Assembly: GCF_018128965.1 (NCBI RefSeq) | Contig: NZ_JAAEDH010000008.1 | Coordinates: 62,001 to 126,000 of the forward strand | Direction: 5' to 3' | Origin: Plastoroseomonas arctica | Lineage (GTDB): Bacteria > Pseudomonadota > Alphaproteobacteria > Acetobacterales > Acetobacteraceae | DNA: 64,000 nucleotides | Part shown: piece after piece, positions 1 to 8,233 of the stretch | Layout: every line of letters begins with the position of its first letter | Position numbering within the stretch: position 1 is the stretch's first letter | The notes under the pieces: generated by a model | Told to the model about the DNA's origin: nothing | Seen by the model: the letters and a program-made list of their open reading frames with translations, nothing else | Databases searched by the model: none | Position numbers and translations under genes: made by a program

Positions 1-1
1 C

Positions 2-655
2 GTGACGGGGCTGACCAACTTTGTCTGCATCGGCCTGAACTACGCCGACCACGCGGCGGAGACGGGGGCCGCCATCCCGAAGGAGCCGATCGTGTTCCTG
101 AAGTCGCTCGGGGCCGTGTGCGGGCCCAATGACGACGTCATCATCCCACGCAACAGCGTCAAGACCGACTACGAGTGCGAACTCGCCGTCATTATCGGCA
201 CCACCGCGCGCCATGTCAGCGAGGATGACGCACTCGACTACGTCGCCGGCTACGCCATCGCCAATGATGTGAGCGAGCGCGAATGGCAGGCCGAACGCGG
301 CGGCGCCTGGGACAAGGGCAAAGGTTTCGACACCTTCGGCCCGCTCGGCCCCTGGCTCGTGACGAAGGACGAGATCGAGGACCCGCAGAACCTCGCGATG
401 TACACCGACATCGACGGCAAGCGCATGCAGAACGGCTCCACCAAGACGATGATCTTCGGCGTGAAGACGCTGATCGCCTATGTCAGCCAGTGCATCACGC
501 TGCACCCCGGCGACGTGATCAGCACCGGTACGCCGCCTGGCGTGGGCCTGGGCGTGAAGCCGACGCCCGTCTTCCTGCGCGCCGGCCAGACCATGAAGCT
601 CGGCATCGCGGGTCTCGGCGAGCAGACCCAGAAGCTTGTTCCTTGGGCCATGTGA
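2..655 (+). CDS. Fumarylacetoacetate hydrolase-family protein (5' end outside window)
   Basis: C-terminal part of an FAH-fold enzyme (2-hydroxyhepta-2,4-diene-1,7-dioate isomerase / acylpyruvase type), a metal-dependent C-C hydrolase or isomerase of aromatic and sugar-acid catabolism. Seen: the core starting FVCIGLNYADHAAE, the metal-binding YECELAVIIG stretch and the terminal GDVISTGTPPGVG signature. Family members have about 280 residues with some 60 before the first motif, so the visible 217 residues are probably truncated by the window edge and the GTG at base 2 is not the true start. The stop overlaps the next start (GTGA). The substrate cannot be told from sequence. Confidence 0.85.
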   Translation: MTGLTNFVCIGLNYADHAAETGAAIPKEPIVFLKSLGAVCGPNDDVIIPRNSVKTDYECELAVIIGTTARHVSEDDALDYVAGYAIANDVSEREWQAERGGAWDKGKGFDTFGPLGPWLVTKDEIEDPQNLAMYTDIDGKRMQNGSTKTMIFGVKTLIAYVSQCITLHPGDVISTGTPPGVGLGVKPTPVFLRAGQTMKLGIAGLGEQTQKLVPWAM

Positions 656-966
656 TCCTCGCGATGGATTTCGCCACCGCGCCGCCCTGGGGACCGGGGC
701 GGGTGTCGGCGTTGCGCGTCCTGGCGGAGTCCATCGCGCGCGATACGCCCGGACTGCTTTGGAAGATCTGGACCGAGGATGAGGCGGCCGGGCGCGCCGG
801 TGGCCTCTACGCCTTCGGCTCTCGCCCCGAGGCGGATTCCTATCGCGCGATGCACACCGAACGCGCCGCCGCGCGCGGCGCGACCGATATCCGCGCCCAT
901 GTCTGGGACGTGAACGCCGAACTCTCCGCCATCACCCGCGCACCCCTGCCAGGAGAATCACCATGA
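652..966 (+). CDS. YdhR-like monooxygenase-fold protein
   Basis: About 104 residues resembling E. coli YdhR, a small dimeric ferredoxin-like (ABM-type) protein thought to act on aromatic compounds. Seen: conserved LAESI, LLWKIWTE, AGGLYAF and VWDVNAELSAI segments in YdhR order. I chose GTG 652 rather than ATG 664 because the first beta strand (VILAMDF) lies before the ATG, and the GTG overlaps the upstream stop (GTGA). It ends in an ATGA overlap with the next gene, so all three genes look like one catabolic operon. Exact activity unknown. Confidence 0.75.
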   Translation: MILAMDFATAPPWGPGRVSALRVLAESIARDTPGLLWKIWTEDEAAGRAGGLYAFGSRPEADSYRAMHTERAAARGATDIRAHVWDVNAELSAITRAPLPGESP

Positions 967-1346
967 GCTTCGCCTTCGACCACCTTCACCTGCGCAGCCC
1001 GGACCCGGTCAAGGCCGCGCAATTCTACATCGACATGCTCGGGGCCGAATTGACCGGCCAGGTGGAGACACCCAACGGCATTCGCATGCTGCTCAAGCTC
1101 GGCGGCATGACGACCTTCATCGAGCAGGTGAAGCCAGGCACCCATGCCGCGCCCGAGGCACCCTATGTCGGCGTCGAGCATGTCGGGCTGGTGGTGCCGG
1201 ACCTGCACGCGGTGGTCGCCGAGCTGAAGGCGAAGGGCTGCCATTTCTCCACCGAGCCGCGCTCGCCGCGGCCCGGGACGACCATCGCTTTCGTCGACGC
1301 GCCGGACGGGGTGAAGGTCGAGCTGTTGGAGCGCAAGGCGGCCTGA
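963..1346 (+). CDS. VOC (glyoxalase/dioxygenase-fold) family protein
   Basis: A 127-residue single-module vicinal oxygen chelate protein. Seen: FDHLHLRSPDPVKAAQFY at the N-terminus, the central YVGVEHVGLVVPDL strand with the second metal-site His, and the C-terminal TTIAFVDAPDGVKVELLE with the usual terminal Glu. VOC proteins bind a divalent metal and catalyse isomerisation, ring cleavage or epimerisation; the reaction is not readable here. Start overlaps the YdhR-like stop (ATGA). Its place behind an FAH enzyme suggests degradation of an aromatic or keto-acid compound (inference). Confidence 0.8.
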   Translation: MSFAFDHLHLRSPDPVKAAQFYIDMLGAELTGQVETPNGIRMLLKLGGMTTFIEQVKPGTHAAPEAPYVGVEHVGLVVPDLHAVVAELKAKGCHFSTEPRSPRPGTTIAFVDAPDGVKVELLERKAA

Positions 1347-1359
1347 GAACCGCGCGCGT

Positions 1360-1379
1360 GGGGGGCGTCTTGACCCCCC
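1360..1379 (+). terminator. GC hairpin at the end of the FAH-YdhR-VOC operon
   Basis: Six G (1360-1365), an 8-nt loop, then six C (1374-1379). No T tract follows, so it could be a Rho-assisted or processing hairpin. It shares the hairpin plus GACCCC layout with the intergenic repeats described elsewhere in this window. Confidence 0.4.
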
Positions 1380-1404
1380 GCCCGCATGGCGCCAAGCCTT
1401 CCGC

Positions 1405-2847
1405 ATGACGCCCGACACCATGCTGCCGCCCCCGCTTCTCGATGCGCTGCAGGCGCTGCTCGGCCCGCGCGGCCTGCTCACCGAACATGCGGATATCGCC
1501 CCCTGGCTCGCTGATTGGCGGGGGCTTTACCAGGGCGCTTCGCCGGCCATACTGCGGCCAGGCTCCACCGAGGAACTCGCCCAGGCGGTGCGCCTCTGCG
1601 CAGCGGCGGGCGTGCCGATGGTGCCGATGGGCGGCAATACGTCGATGGTCGGCGGCGCGACGCCCGATGAGAGCGGCCGCCAGGTCATCGTCTCGCTCGC
1701 GCGGCTCAACCGCATCCGCGCGCTCGACCCGCTCGACATGACGCTGGTGGCCGAGGCCGGCGTGGTGCTGAAGACCGCCCAGGACGCCGCCGCGGAGGCT
1801 GGCTGCCTGTTCCCGCTCAGCCTCGGGGCGGAGGGGACGGCCACCATCGGCGGCGTGCTCTCCACCAATGCCGGCGGCAACACCACCGTCCGCTACGGCA
1901 ACGCCCGCGAGCTGATGCTGGGCCTCGAGGTGGTGCTGCCGGATGGCGGCGTGATTCACGGCCTGCGCCGGTTGCGTAAGGACAACACCGGCTATGCGCT
2001 GCGCCACCTGTTCGTGGGCGCGGAGGGCACGCTGGGCTTCATCACCGCCGCCGCCCTGCGCATGTATCCCCGCGCGCGGGAGCAGGAGGTGGCCTTCTGC
2101 GCCGTCGGGTCGGAAGACGCCGCATTGTCCCTGTTCCGCCGCTTCCGCGATCGCGACGAGGGCGCCGTGCGCGCCTTCGAATACATGTCCGGCACCGGCG
2201 TCGATCTCGCGGTTCGCCACATCGAGGGCATCGCCTGGCCTCTGGGCGCACGCGCCGACCACTGCGTGCTGCTCGACCTCGCCTCCTCCCGCCCCCAGGG
2301 CGGTCTGCGCGCACTCGCCGAATCGGTGCTCGAGGAAGCGCTCGACGCCGGCGAGGTGCTCGACGCGGTCATCGCCGAGAGCGATGCCCAGCGCGCCGCC
2401 CTCTGGCGCATTCGCGATGAGCACCCCGAGGCGCAGAAGCGCGAGGGCGCCTCGGTGAAGAACGATGTCTCGGTGCCCGTCAGCCGCGTGCCGGAGTTGA
2501 TCCGCCGATCGTCCGTTGCCCTCACCGCGCTCATCCCCGGCAGCCGGCCGGTGCCCTTCGGCCACATGGGCGACGGCAATATCCACATGAACCTCGAACA
2601 GCCCGAGGCCATGGACCCAGCCGTCTTTCTCGCCCGCGCCCACGACATCATGGATTGCGTGAACGCGATCGTGCGCGACCTCGAAGGCAGCTTCTCCGCC
2701 GAGCACGGCATCGGCCGCCTCAAGACCGACATGATGGAGGATTGGCGCGGCGGCGCGGAGCTCGGCGCCATGCGCGCGATCAAATCTGCGCTCGACCCGC
2801 TCGGCCTGATGAATCCCGGAAAGGTGCTGCCAGGCCCAGCTTCATGA
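1405..2847 (+). CDS. FAD-binding D-2-hydroxyacid dehydrogenase (GlcD/D2HGDH type)
   Basis: A 480-residue flavoprotein of the FAD-linked oxidase family (FAD_binding_4 plus FAD-oxidase_C), oxidising a D-2-hydroxy acid such as D-2-hydroxyglutarate or D-lactate. Seen: the PP-loop region with PMGGNTSMVGGA, the FAD-contacting GTATIGGVLSTNAGG, and the C-terminal metal-site histidines in PFGHMGDGNIHMN and the SAEHGIGRLK signature. Full length for the family. It starts 58 bases after the VOC gene, across a GC hairpin, and its stop overlaps the next start (ATGA). Substrate uncertain. Confidence 0.85.
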   Translation: MTPDTMLPPPLLDALQALLGPRGLLTEHADIAPWLADWRGLYQGASPAILRPGSTEELAQAVRLCAAAGVPMVPMGGNTSMVGGATPDESGRQVIVSLARLNRIRALDPLDMTLVAEAGVVLKTAQDAAAEAGCLFPLSLGAEGTATIGGVLSTNAGGNTTVRYGNARELMLGLEVVLPDGGVIHGLRRLRKDNTGYALRHLFVGAEGTLGFITAAALRMYPRAREQEVAFCAVGSEDAALSLFRRFRDRDEGAVRAFEYMSGTGVDLAVRHIEGIAWPLGARADHCVLLDLASSRPQGGLRALAESVLEEALDAGEVLDAVIAESDAQRAALWRIRDEHPEAQKREGASVKNDVSVPVSRVPELIRRSSVALTALIPGSRPVPFGHMGDGNIHMNLEQPEAMDPAVFLARAHDIMDCVNAIVRDLEGSFSAEHGIGRLKTDMMEDWRGGAELGAMRAIKSALDPLGLMNPGKVLPGPAS

Positions 2848-3518
2848 GGGGGCTCCTCGCCGCCGCGCTGGTGATCCTGACGACTTTATCCGCGCGCGCC
2901 GCGCCCGTGGTCGAGCTGCGCGTCGTCTTCGGGCCAGGCTGCACCGGCGTCGGCGTCGCGATCCATCTGGGCGGCGGCCTCTTCGTCACGGCCGGCCACC
3001 TGCTGGACCCCGGGCTCGCGCGGCGCGAGGGCTGCCCCGGCGCCGCGCTGGAGCCCGAGCGCCCGCCCACCCTCATCATCGATGGGCTGCCGACGCCGGC
3101 GGCGATCCTCCGCCGAGTGCCGGGCGTCGCCACCGGGGACGCCGCGCCGGGCTGGGCCTATCCGGGTTGGGCCGACCTCGCGCTGCTGCGGGTCGCCGTG
3201 CCGCCCTCGCTGCCGGCCGCGCGGCCGTGCCCGGGCGATGCCGCCGCCGGCGACCGGCTGCGCGTCGAGAGCCTGATGCGACGCGCCGAAACCCGCCTCG
3301 CGGGCCAGGAGCGTACCGGCATGCTGGGACCGGCGCGCATCGACGGCACCCTGTTGGTCCTCGACATCGTGCTCAACCCCGGCGAATCGGGTGGCGCGGT
3401 GTTGGGGCCCGCGGAATGTCTCGCCGGCATCGTCAGCGCACGGCAGGACCTGCCGGGCAGTCGTTACAGCTTCGCGGTACCGGCCGGCACCCTCCGTGCC
3501 TTTCTCGTCCGGCAGTGA
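2844..3518 (+). CDS. Secreted trypsin-fold serine protease-like protein
   Basis: 224 residues with a Sec signal peptide (MRGLLAAALVILTTLSARAA) and a chymotrypsin-fold catalytic triad: His52 in VTAGHLL, Asp111 in WADLALLRV and Ser182 in NPGESGGAV. Four or more Cys suggest disulfides, so it acts in the periplasm or outside. No PDZ domain, so it is not a DegP/HtrA protein. The start overlaps the dehydrogenase stop, and lptF begins 13 bases after its stop, so it may be cotranscribed with the LPS-export genes. Target unknown. Confidence 0.7.
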   Translation: MRGLLAAALVILTTLSARAAPVVELRVVFGPGCTGVGVAIHLGGGLFVTAGHLLDPGLARREGCPGAALEPERPPTLIIDGLPTPAAILRRVPGVATGDAAPGWAYPGWADLALLRVAVPPSLPAARPCPGDAAAGDRLRVESLMRRAETRLAGQERTGMLGPARIDGTLLVLDIVLNPGESGGAVLGPAECLAGIVSARQDLPGSRYSFAVPAGTLRAFLVRQ

Positions 3519-3531
3519 TAAAGGCGAGGGC

Positions 3532-4677
3532 GTGAGCAGGACCGATACCTACATCTTCCGCCAGCTGCTGCTGGCGCTCGTGGCCGTGACGGTGGGCCTC
3601 GCCGCGCTCGTGTGGCTCACCCAATCGCTGCGCTTCATCGAGCTGGTGCTGGACCGCGGCCTGTCGCTCATCGTCTTCCTCGAGCTCACCGGCCTGATGC
3701 TGCCGAATTTCTTCGCCGTGATCCTGCCGATCACGACGTTCGTGGTGACGCTGTTCGTCTATGTGCGCCTCGCCTCCGACCGCGAGCTCGTCGTGATGCG
3801 TGCCGCGGGGTTGTCGCAATGGTCGCTGGCTCGACCGGCGGTGGTGCTGGCGACCTTGACGGCGGCCCTCGTCCTGTGGCTGCAGCTCTACCTCGTCCCG
3901 GTCAGCCACACCGCCTTCCGCGCCTGGCAGTTCGAGATCCGCAACCAGATGGCCGGCCTGCTGCTCCAGGAGGGCGTGTTCAGCCAGGTCGGCAGCGACA
4001 TGACCGTCTACGCGCGCGAGCGGGAGCGCGACGGCACGTTGCGTGGCATCCTCGTCCAGGATGGGCGCGAGGCCGGTGCGCCGGTCACCATCCTCGCCGA
4101 GAGCGGCCGCATCATCCAGACGCCAAGCGGGCCGCGCGTCACGCTGGTCAACGGCCAGCGCCAGCAGATCGAGCGCCTGGGCAATCCGCCGGTCGCCCGC
4201 CTGTCGGTGCTGAGCTTCGCCGAGAACAGCGTCGACCTCGCCCGCGCGACCCGCAGCGACGAGGTGCGCTCGCGCGACAGCCGCGAGCGCAGCATCGGCG
4301 AGCTGCTCGACCCCGATCCCGAGGAGCGCCTCCGCGACCGCGAAATCCGGCGGTTCAAGGCCGAGGCGCATCAGCGGCTCTCGGCACCGCTGACGGTGCT
4401 GTCCTTCGCCCTGGTGGCGCTCGCCGTGGCGCTGACCGGGGAGTTCCGTCGCCACGGCGGCGGCTTCCGGCTCGCGGTCGGCGTCGGCATCGCGGTGGCG
4501 CTGCTGGCGACGGGCCTGACCACCGGGACCCTGGCTGCGCGCGACAATGACTGGGTGCCGCTGATCTGGGTGCATGCGGGGGTTCCGGGCCTGCTCGCGG
4601 CCTTCTGGATCAGCGACCAGGTCCAGGCGATGACGCGGCGCCGCAGCGTGGTGCCGTCCATGACGACCGCGTCGTGA
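3532..4677 (+). CDS. lptF: LPS export ABC transporter permease LptF
   Basis: About 381 residues of the YjgP/YjgQ permease family. LptF pairs with LptG and the ATPase LptB in the inner membrane to extract LPS and pass it to LptC-LptA. Seen: TDTYIFRQLLLAL at the N-terminus, three further membrane segments, a large periplasmic beta-jellyroll and a C-terminal membrane bundle. GTG 3532 is chosen because the preceding in-frame codons overlap the protease gene and are not LptF-like. The stop overlaps lptG (GTGA). Confidence 0.9.
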   Translation: MSRTDTYIFRQLLLALVAVTVGLAALVWLTQSLRFIELVLDRGLSLIVFLELTGLMLPNFFAVILPITTFVVTLFVYVRLASDRELVVMRAAGLSQWSLARPAVVLATLTAALVLWLQLYLVPVSHTAFRAWQFEIRNQMAGLLLQEGVFSQVGSDMTVYARERERDGTLRGILVQDGREAGAPVTILAESGRIIQTPSGPRVTLVNGQRQQIERLGNPPVARLSVLSFAENSVDLARATRSDEVRSRDSRERSIGELLDPDPEERLRDREIRRFKAEAHQRLSAPLTVLSFALVALAVALTGEFRRHGGGFRLAVGVGIAVALLATGLTTGTLAARDNDWVPLIWVHAGVPGLLAAFWISDQVQAMTRRRSVVPSMTTAS

Positions 4678-5801
4678 TCGCCGCCACCCTCTCGCTCTAC
4701 GTCGCGCGTCGCTTCGCGGTGATGGTGGTCTCCATGCTGGCCGCGCTCGCCGGCCTGATCGCGCTGTTCGACCTGATCGAGCTGATGCGCCGCGCCGCCA
4801 CGCGCCAGGATGTAGGCTTCGGCCTCGTCGCGCAGATTGCCGGGCTGCGCGTGCCCTTCGTCGCGCTGCAGATCCTGCCCTTCGCGATCCTGATCGGCGG
4901 CATCATCGCCTTCTGGCGCCTGACGCGGTCCTCCGAGCTCATCGTTGCGCGCGCGGCCGGAATCTCCGCCTGGGGCTTTCTCGCCGGCCCGGTGCTCGTC
5001 GCGCTGGCCATGGGCGTGATCGCCACCGCCGCGCTGTCGCCGCTCTCCTCGATCCTGCTGGCCCGCGCCGAGCGGCTCGACGCGGCCTATCTGCGCAACA
5101 CGGCAGGTATCACTGCGATCGCCGGCGGCCGGCTCTGGCTGCGCCAGGCGGATCGTGGGGCGGGCGAGGGCGGCGTCGCAATCATCTCCGGCCTGCCGGC
5201 GCCGCGTCGCGCCGGGGCGCTGGTCACCGCCGGCGGGTTCGAGCTGAACACGGTCAGCATCTGGCGCATCTCCGCCGCCGACCAGCCGCTCGAGCGGATC
5301 GAGGCGCCGCGCGCACGGCTGATGCCGGGCCATTGGGCGCTCGATGCCGCGATCGTGTTCCCGGCCGATCGGGCGGCGCTGCCCGCGCGCGCGATGGAGC
5401 TGCCGACCGAGCTCACCGCCTCGCGCATCGAGGACAGCTTTGCCAGTCCCGATACGCTGGGCTTCTGGAGCCTGCCGGCCTTCATCGGCCTGCTCGAGGA
5501 GGCCGGCTTCTCCGCCGTGCGCCACCGGTTGCGGCTGCAGAGCCTGCTGGCGCTGCCGCTGCTGGCCGCAGCCATGGCGCTGCTGGCCGCGGGCTTCTCC
5601 ATGCGCCACACGCGGCGCGGCGGCGTGGGCGGAATGATCGCGAGCGGCGTCAGCGCCGGCTTCGCGCTGTTCGTGCTGGACCGGATCACCGGCGAATTCG
5701 GCCAGGCCGGCACCTTGCCGGTCACGCTGGCCGCCTGGGCGCCGGCCGCGGCCGGGCTGCTGCTCGCACTGGCCTTGCTCGTCCACCTTGAAGATGGTTG
5801 A
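4674..5801 (+). CDS. lptG: LPS export ABC transporter permease LptG
   Basis: 375 residues, YjgP/YjgQ family, partner of LptF in the inner-membrane LptB2FG complex. Seen: LYVARRFAVMVV start, membrane helices on both sides of a periplasmic domain, and a C-terminal ALFVLDRITGEFGQAG segment typical of LptG. GTG start inside the lptF stop implies translational coupling. Its own stop (TGA 5799-5801) overlaps a possible TTG start of lptD, so lptF-lptG-lptD form one operon. Confidence 0.9.
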   Translation: MIAATLSLYVARRFAVMVVSMLAALAGLIALFDLIELMRRAATRQDVGFGLVAQIAGLRVPFVALQILPFAILIGGIIAFWRLTRSSELIVARAAGISAWGFLAGPVLVALAMGVIATAALSPLSSILLARAERLDAAYLRNTAGITAIAGGRLWLRQADRGAGEGGVAIISGLPAPRRAGALVTAGGFELNTVSIWRISAADQPLERIEAPRARLMPGHWALDAAIVFPADRAALPARAMELPTELTASRIEDSFASPDTLGFWSLPAFIGLLEEAGFSAVRHRLRLQSLLALPLLAAAMALLAAGFSMRHTRRGGVGGMIASGVSAGFALFVLDRITGEFGQAGTLPVTLAAWAPAAAGLLLALALLVHLEDG

Positions 5802-5839
5802 TCGCGGTCATGGCTGAGACGCCGGGGAGAGCCAGGGCA

Positions 5840-8152
5840 ATGCGGCGGGATCGGGTGACGATGGCGGCGGCGCTCCTCGGGGCGTCATTCCTGGCAGCGG
5901 CGCAAGGCTGGGCACAGGGCCTGGTGCCTGAGATTCGTGGGCCCGAAGAGCTGCAACCGACAGCACCCGGCGCCCCACCCGCCACGCCGGGGACGCCTCC
6001 GCCGCCACGTTCGGCCACCATGCCCGGCCTGTCGCGCAGCGGCGCCGGCACGCCCTCCAATGCGCCCGTCACCTTCACCGCCGACGAGGTCGAATACGAC
6101 CGCGACCGCGCGCTGGTCACCGCCCGCGGCCGCGTCGAGGCCTTTCAGGGCGAACGCATCCTCCGCGCCGATGAATTCACCTATGACCGCAACAGCGGCG
6201 TCGCGACCGCGCGCGGCAACGTCCAGCTGCTCGAAGCCGATGGCCAGGTGGTCTTCGCCGAGAGCGCGGTGCTCTCCAACCGCATGCGCGACGGCGTGAT
6301 CGACGGCCTGCGCGCCCTGCTCGCGCAGAACGGGCGCATGGCCGCGACCGGCGCGCGGCGCACCAATGGCGAGATCATCGACCTCGCCCGCGTCAGCTAC
6401 TCCTCCTGCAACACCTGCGAGCGGGACCCGCTGGAGCCACCGCTGTGGCAGCTGCGCGCCCGCGTCGCCACCTGGGATCAGCCGGCGCGGCAGATCCGCT
6501 ACCGCGACGCTCGGCTGGAATTCGCCGGCGTGCCGCTGCTCTATTCGCCGTATTTCCAGCACCCCGACGGGTCCGCGCCAAGGCAATCGGGCTTCCTCAG
6601 CCCGACCTTCGGCGTCACCCGCTACCTCGGGGCCTTCGCCGAGATCCCCTACTACTGGGCGATCAACGACAGCGAGGATGTGAAGATCGCGCCGATCATC
6701 TCCTCGCGCCAGGCGCCCAACCTGGGCGCCGAATACCGCCGCCGGTTCAATACTGGGCAGATCGCGGTCAATGCCTCGGTGGGCTACCAGGTGCGTGAGG
6801 AAAGCGGCTCCGGCACGGGCTTCGCGGGCCACATTTTCGCGCGCGGCCGGTTCTCGATCGACGAGACCTATCGCACCGGCTTCGACCTGAACCGCGCCAC
6901 TTCGGAAACCTATCTCCGCACTTGGCGCTACGAGCCGCGCCGCGTGCTCACCAGCTCCGCCTTCGTCGAAGGCTTCTGGGGCCAGGAAGGCTACGCGCGC
7001 ATCGACGGCCGCGCCTACCAGGGGTTGCGCAGCACCGACGACGTCTCCTCCATCCCCTTCGTCCTGCCCAACATCTATGCCGACTACACGGCGCGCGACG
7101 GCATCGGTGGCACCTGGACGATCGACACCTCCGACTTCGCCGTCTTCCGCGGCACCGGCACCGATACCCGCCGCGGCGCGACCCGGCTGCGCTATGCGCT
7201 GCCCTATACCGAGACCACGACCGGTTCACTGTTCACCCTGCGCGCGCAGGGTGATCTCGCCATCTACTCCTTTGACAAGCTGGACGAGGCGCCGAACCTG
7301 GTCACCACCGGCAGCGCGAGTGGCAACTCCACCCAGCAGAACATCCGGGTCGGCCTCGACTGGCGGCTGCCCCTGGTCCGCGATGCCGGCATCTACGGCT
7401 CCCAGCTGATCGAGCCGCGGGTTCAGTTCGTGACCGGCCCCGTGACCGGGCTGCAGGCGCGCGTGCCGAATGAGGACAGCATCGACTACGAATTCACCGA
7501 CGCGACGCTGTTCGAGCTGAATCGCTTCGGCGGCCGCGACCGCCAGGAAGGCGGCAGCCGGGTCGACGCCGCGCTGCGCGCCGCCTGGTTCTTCCCCAAT
7601 GGCGGGCAGATCGAGGCGCTCGCCGGCCGTTCCTATCGCCTCAACACCGATGGCGGCCCGTTCTATGCCGGCTCCGGTCTCGAGAACCGCGAGAGCGACT
7701 GGGTCGGCCGGCTGCGCCTGTCGCCGGTGCCCTGGCTTACCGTGCTCGGCCGCGCGCGAGCGGACGGCGAAACCGGCGAGCGCCGGCTTGTCGATACCTC
7801 GGCCACGGTGAGCTATGGCACCGGGTCGTTCACCGCCGGCTACCTCTACTCGACCGCGGTCCCCTACATCACGCCGGTGCGGGAGCGTGAGGAGGTTGCC
7901 CTCACCGTCTCCCAGCGCTTCGGGGCGAATTACCGGGCCTCGGTCGGCGGCCGCTACGACCTCGGCATCCATCGCGCCGTGCTGGCCACTGCCTCCGCCG
8001 CCTATGAGGATGAGTGTTTCGTCCTCGAAGGCCGGTTTGTGCGCCGCTTCGCCGAGGACCCCGCGACGCGGAACCTCTATCCAGGCAACACGCTGTTCCT
8101 GATCCGCCTGACGCTGAAGACGGTGGGCGATTTCGGGTTCCGGGCGATCTGA
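5840..8152 (+). CDS. lptD: LPS-assembly outer-membrane protein LptD
   Basis: Outer-membrane beta-barrel that inserts LPS into the outer leaflet with LptE. Seen: signal peptide (MRRDRVTMAAALLGASF..GWAQ), a Pro-rich linker, an OstA/jellyroll domain (VTFTADEVEYDRDRALV, ARGNVQLLEADGQVVF), the CNTCERDPLEPPLWQLRA motif with paired Cys, and about 550 barrel residues with many aromatic-ended strands. ATG 5840 is preferred: it gives a normal signal peptide and has a GGGGAG about 10 nt upstream. TTG 5798 and ATG 5810 are in-frame alternatives, the former overlapping the lptG stop. Confidence 0.9.
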   Translation: MRRDRVTMAAALLGASFLAAAQGWAQGLVPEIRGPEELQPTAPGAPPATPGTPPPPRSATMPGLSRSGAGTPSNAPVTFTADEVEYDRDRALVTARGRVEAFQGERILRADEFTYDRNSGVATARGNVQLLEADGQVVFAESAVLSNRMRDGVIDGLRALLAQNGRMAATGARRTNGEIIDLARVSYSSCNTCERDPLEPPLWQLRARVATWDQPARQIRYRDARLEFAGVPLLYSPYFQHPDGSAPRQSGFLSPTFGVTRYLGAFAEIPYYWAINDSEDVKIAPIISSRQAPNLGAEYRRRFNTGQIAVNASVGYQVREESGSGTGFAGHIFARGRFSIDETYRTGFDLNRATSETYLRTWRYEPRRVLTSSAFVEGFWGQEGYARIDGRAYQGLRSTDDVSSIPFVLPNIYADYTARDGIGGTWTIDTSDFAVFRGTGTDTRRGATRLRYALPYTETTTGSLFTLRAQGDLAIYSFDKLDEAPNLVTTGSASGNSTQQNIRVGLDWRLPLVRDAGIYGSQLIEPRVQFVTGPVTGLQARVPNEDSIDYEFTDATLFELNRFGGRDRQEGGSRVDAALRAAWFFPNGGQIEALAGRSYRLNTDGGPFYAGSGLENRESDWVGRLRLSPVPWLTVLGRARADGETGERRLVDTSATVSYGTGSFTAGYLYSTAVPYITPVREREEVALTVSQRFGANYRASVGGRYDLGIHRAVLATASAAYEDECFVLEGRFVRRFAEDPATRNLYPGNTLFLIRLTLKTVGDFGFRAI

Positions 8153-8233
8153 GGCAGGTCCGGCGCCCGGCCATGCTGCATGGCACGGCTGTGGGCTGGT
8201 CGCGGGGCAGCCGGAGGCGCTAAGAACGCCCGC

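Noticed and set aside
283-600. Arg-rich plus-strand frame running through the FAH gene into the YdhR-like gene
   Set aside because: Only its last ~104 codons look like protein; the first part is an Arg/His-rich shadow of the FAH gene. The gene was restarted at GTG 652.
1117-2706. Long minus-strand open frame opposite the FAD dehydrogenase
   Set aside because: His/Ala/Arg/Glu-rich composition typical of GC-rich antisense shadows; the plus strand carries a full family match.
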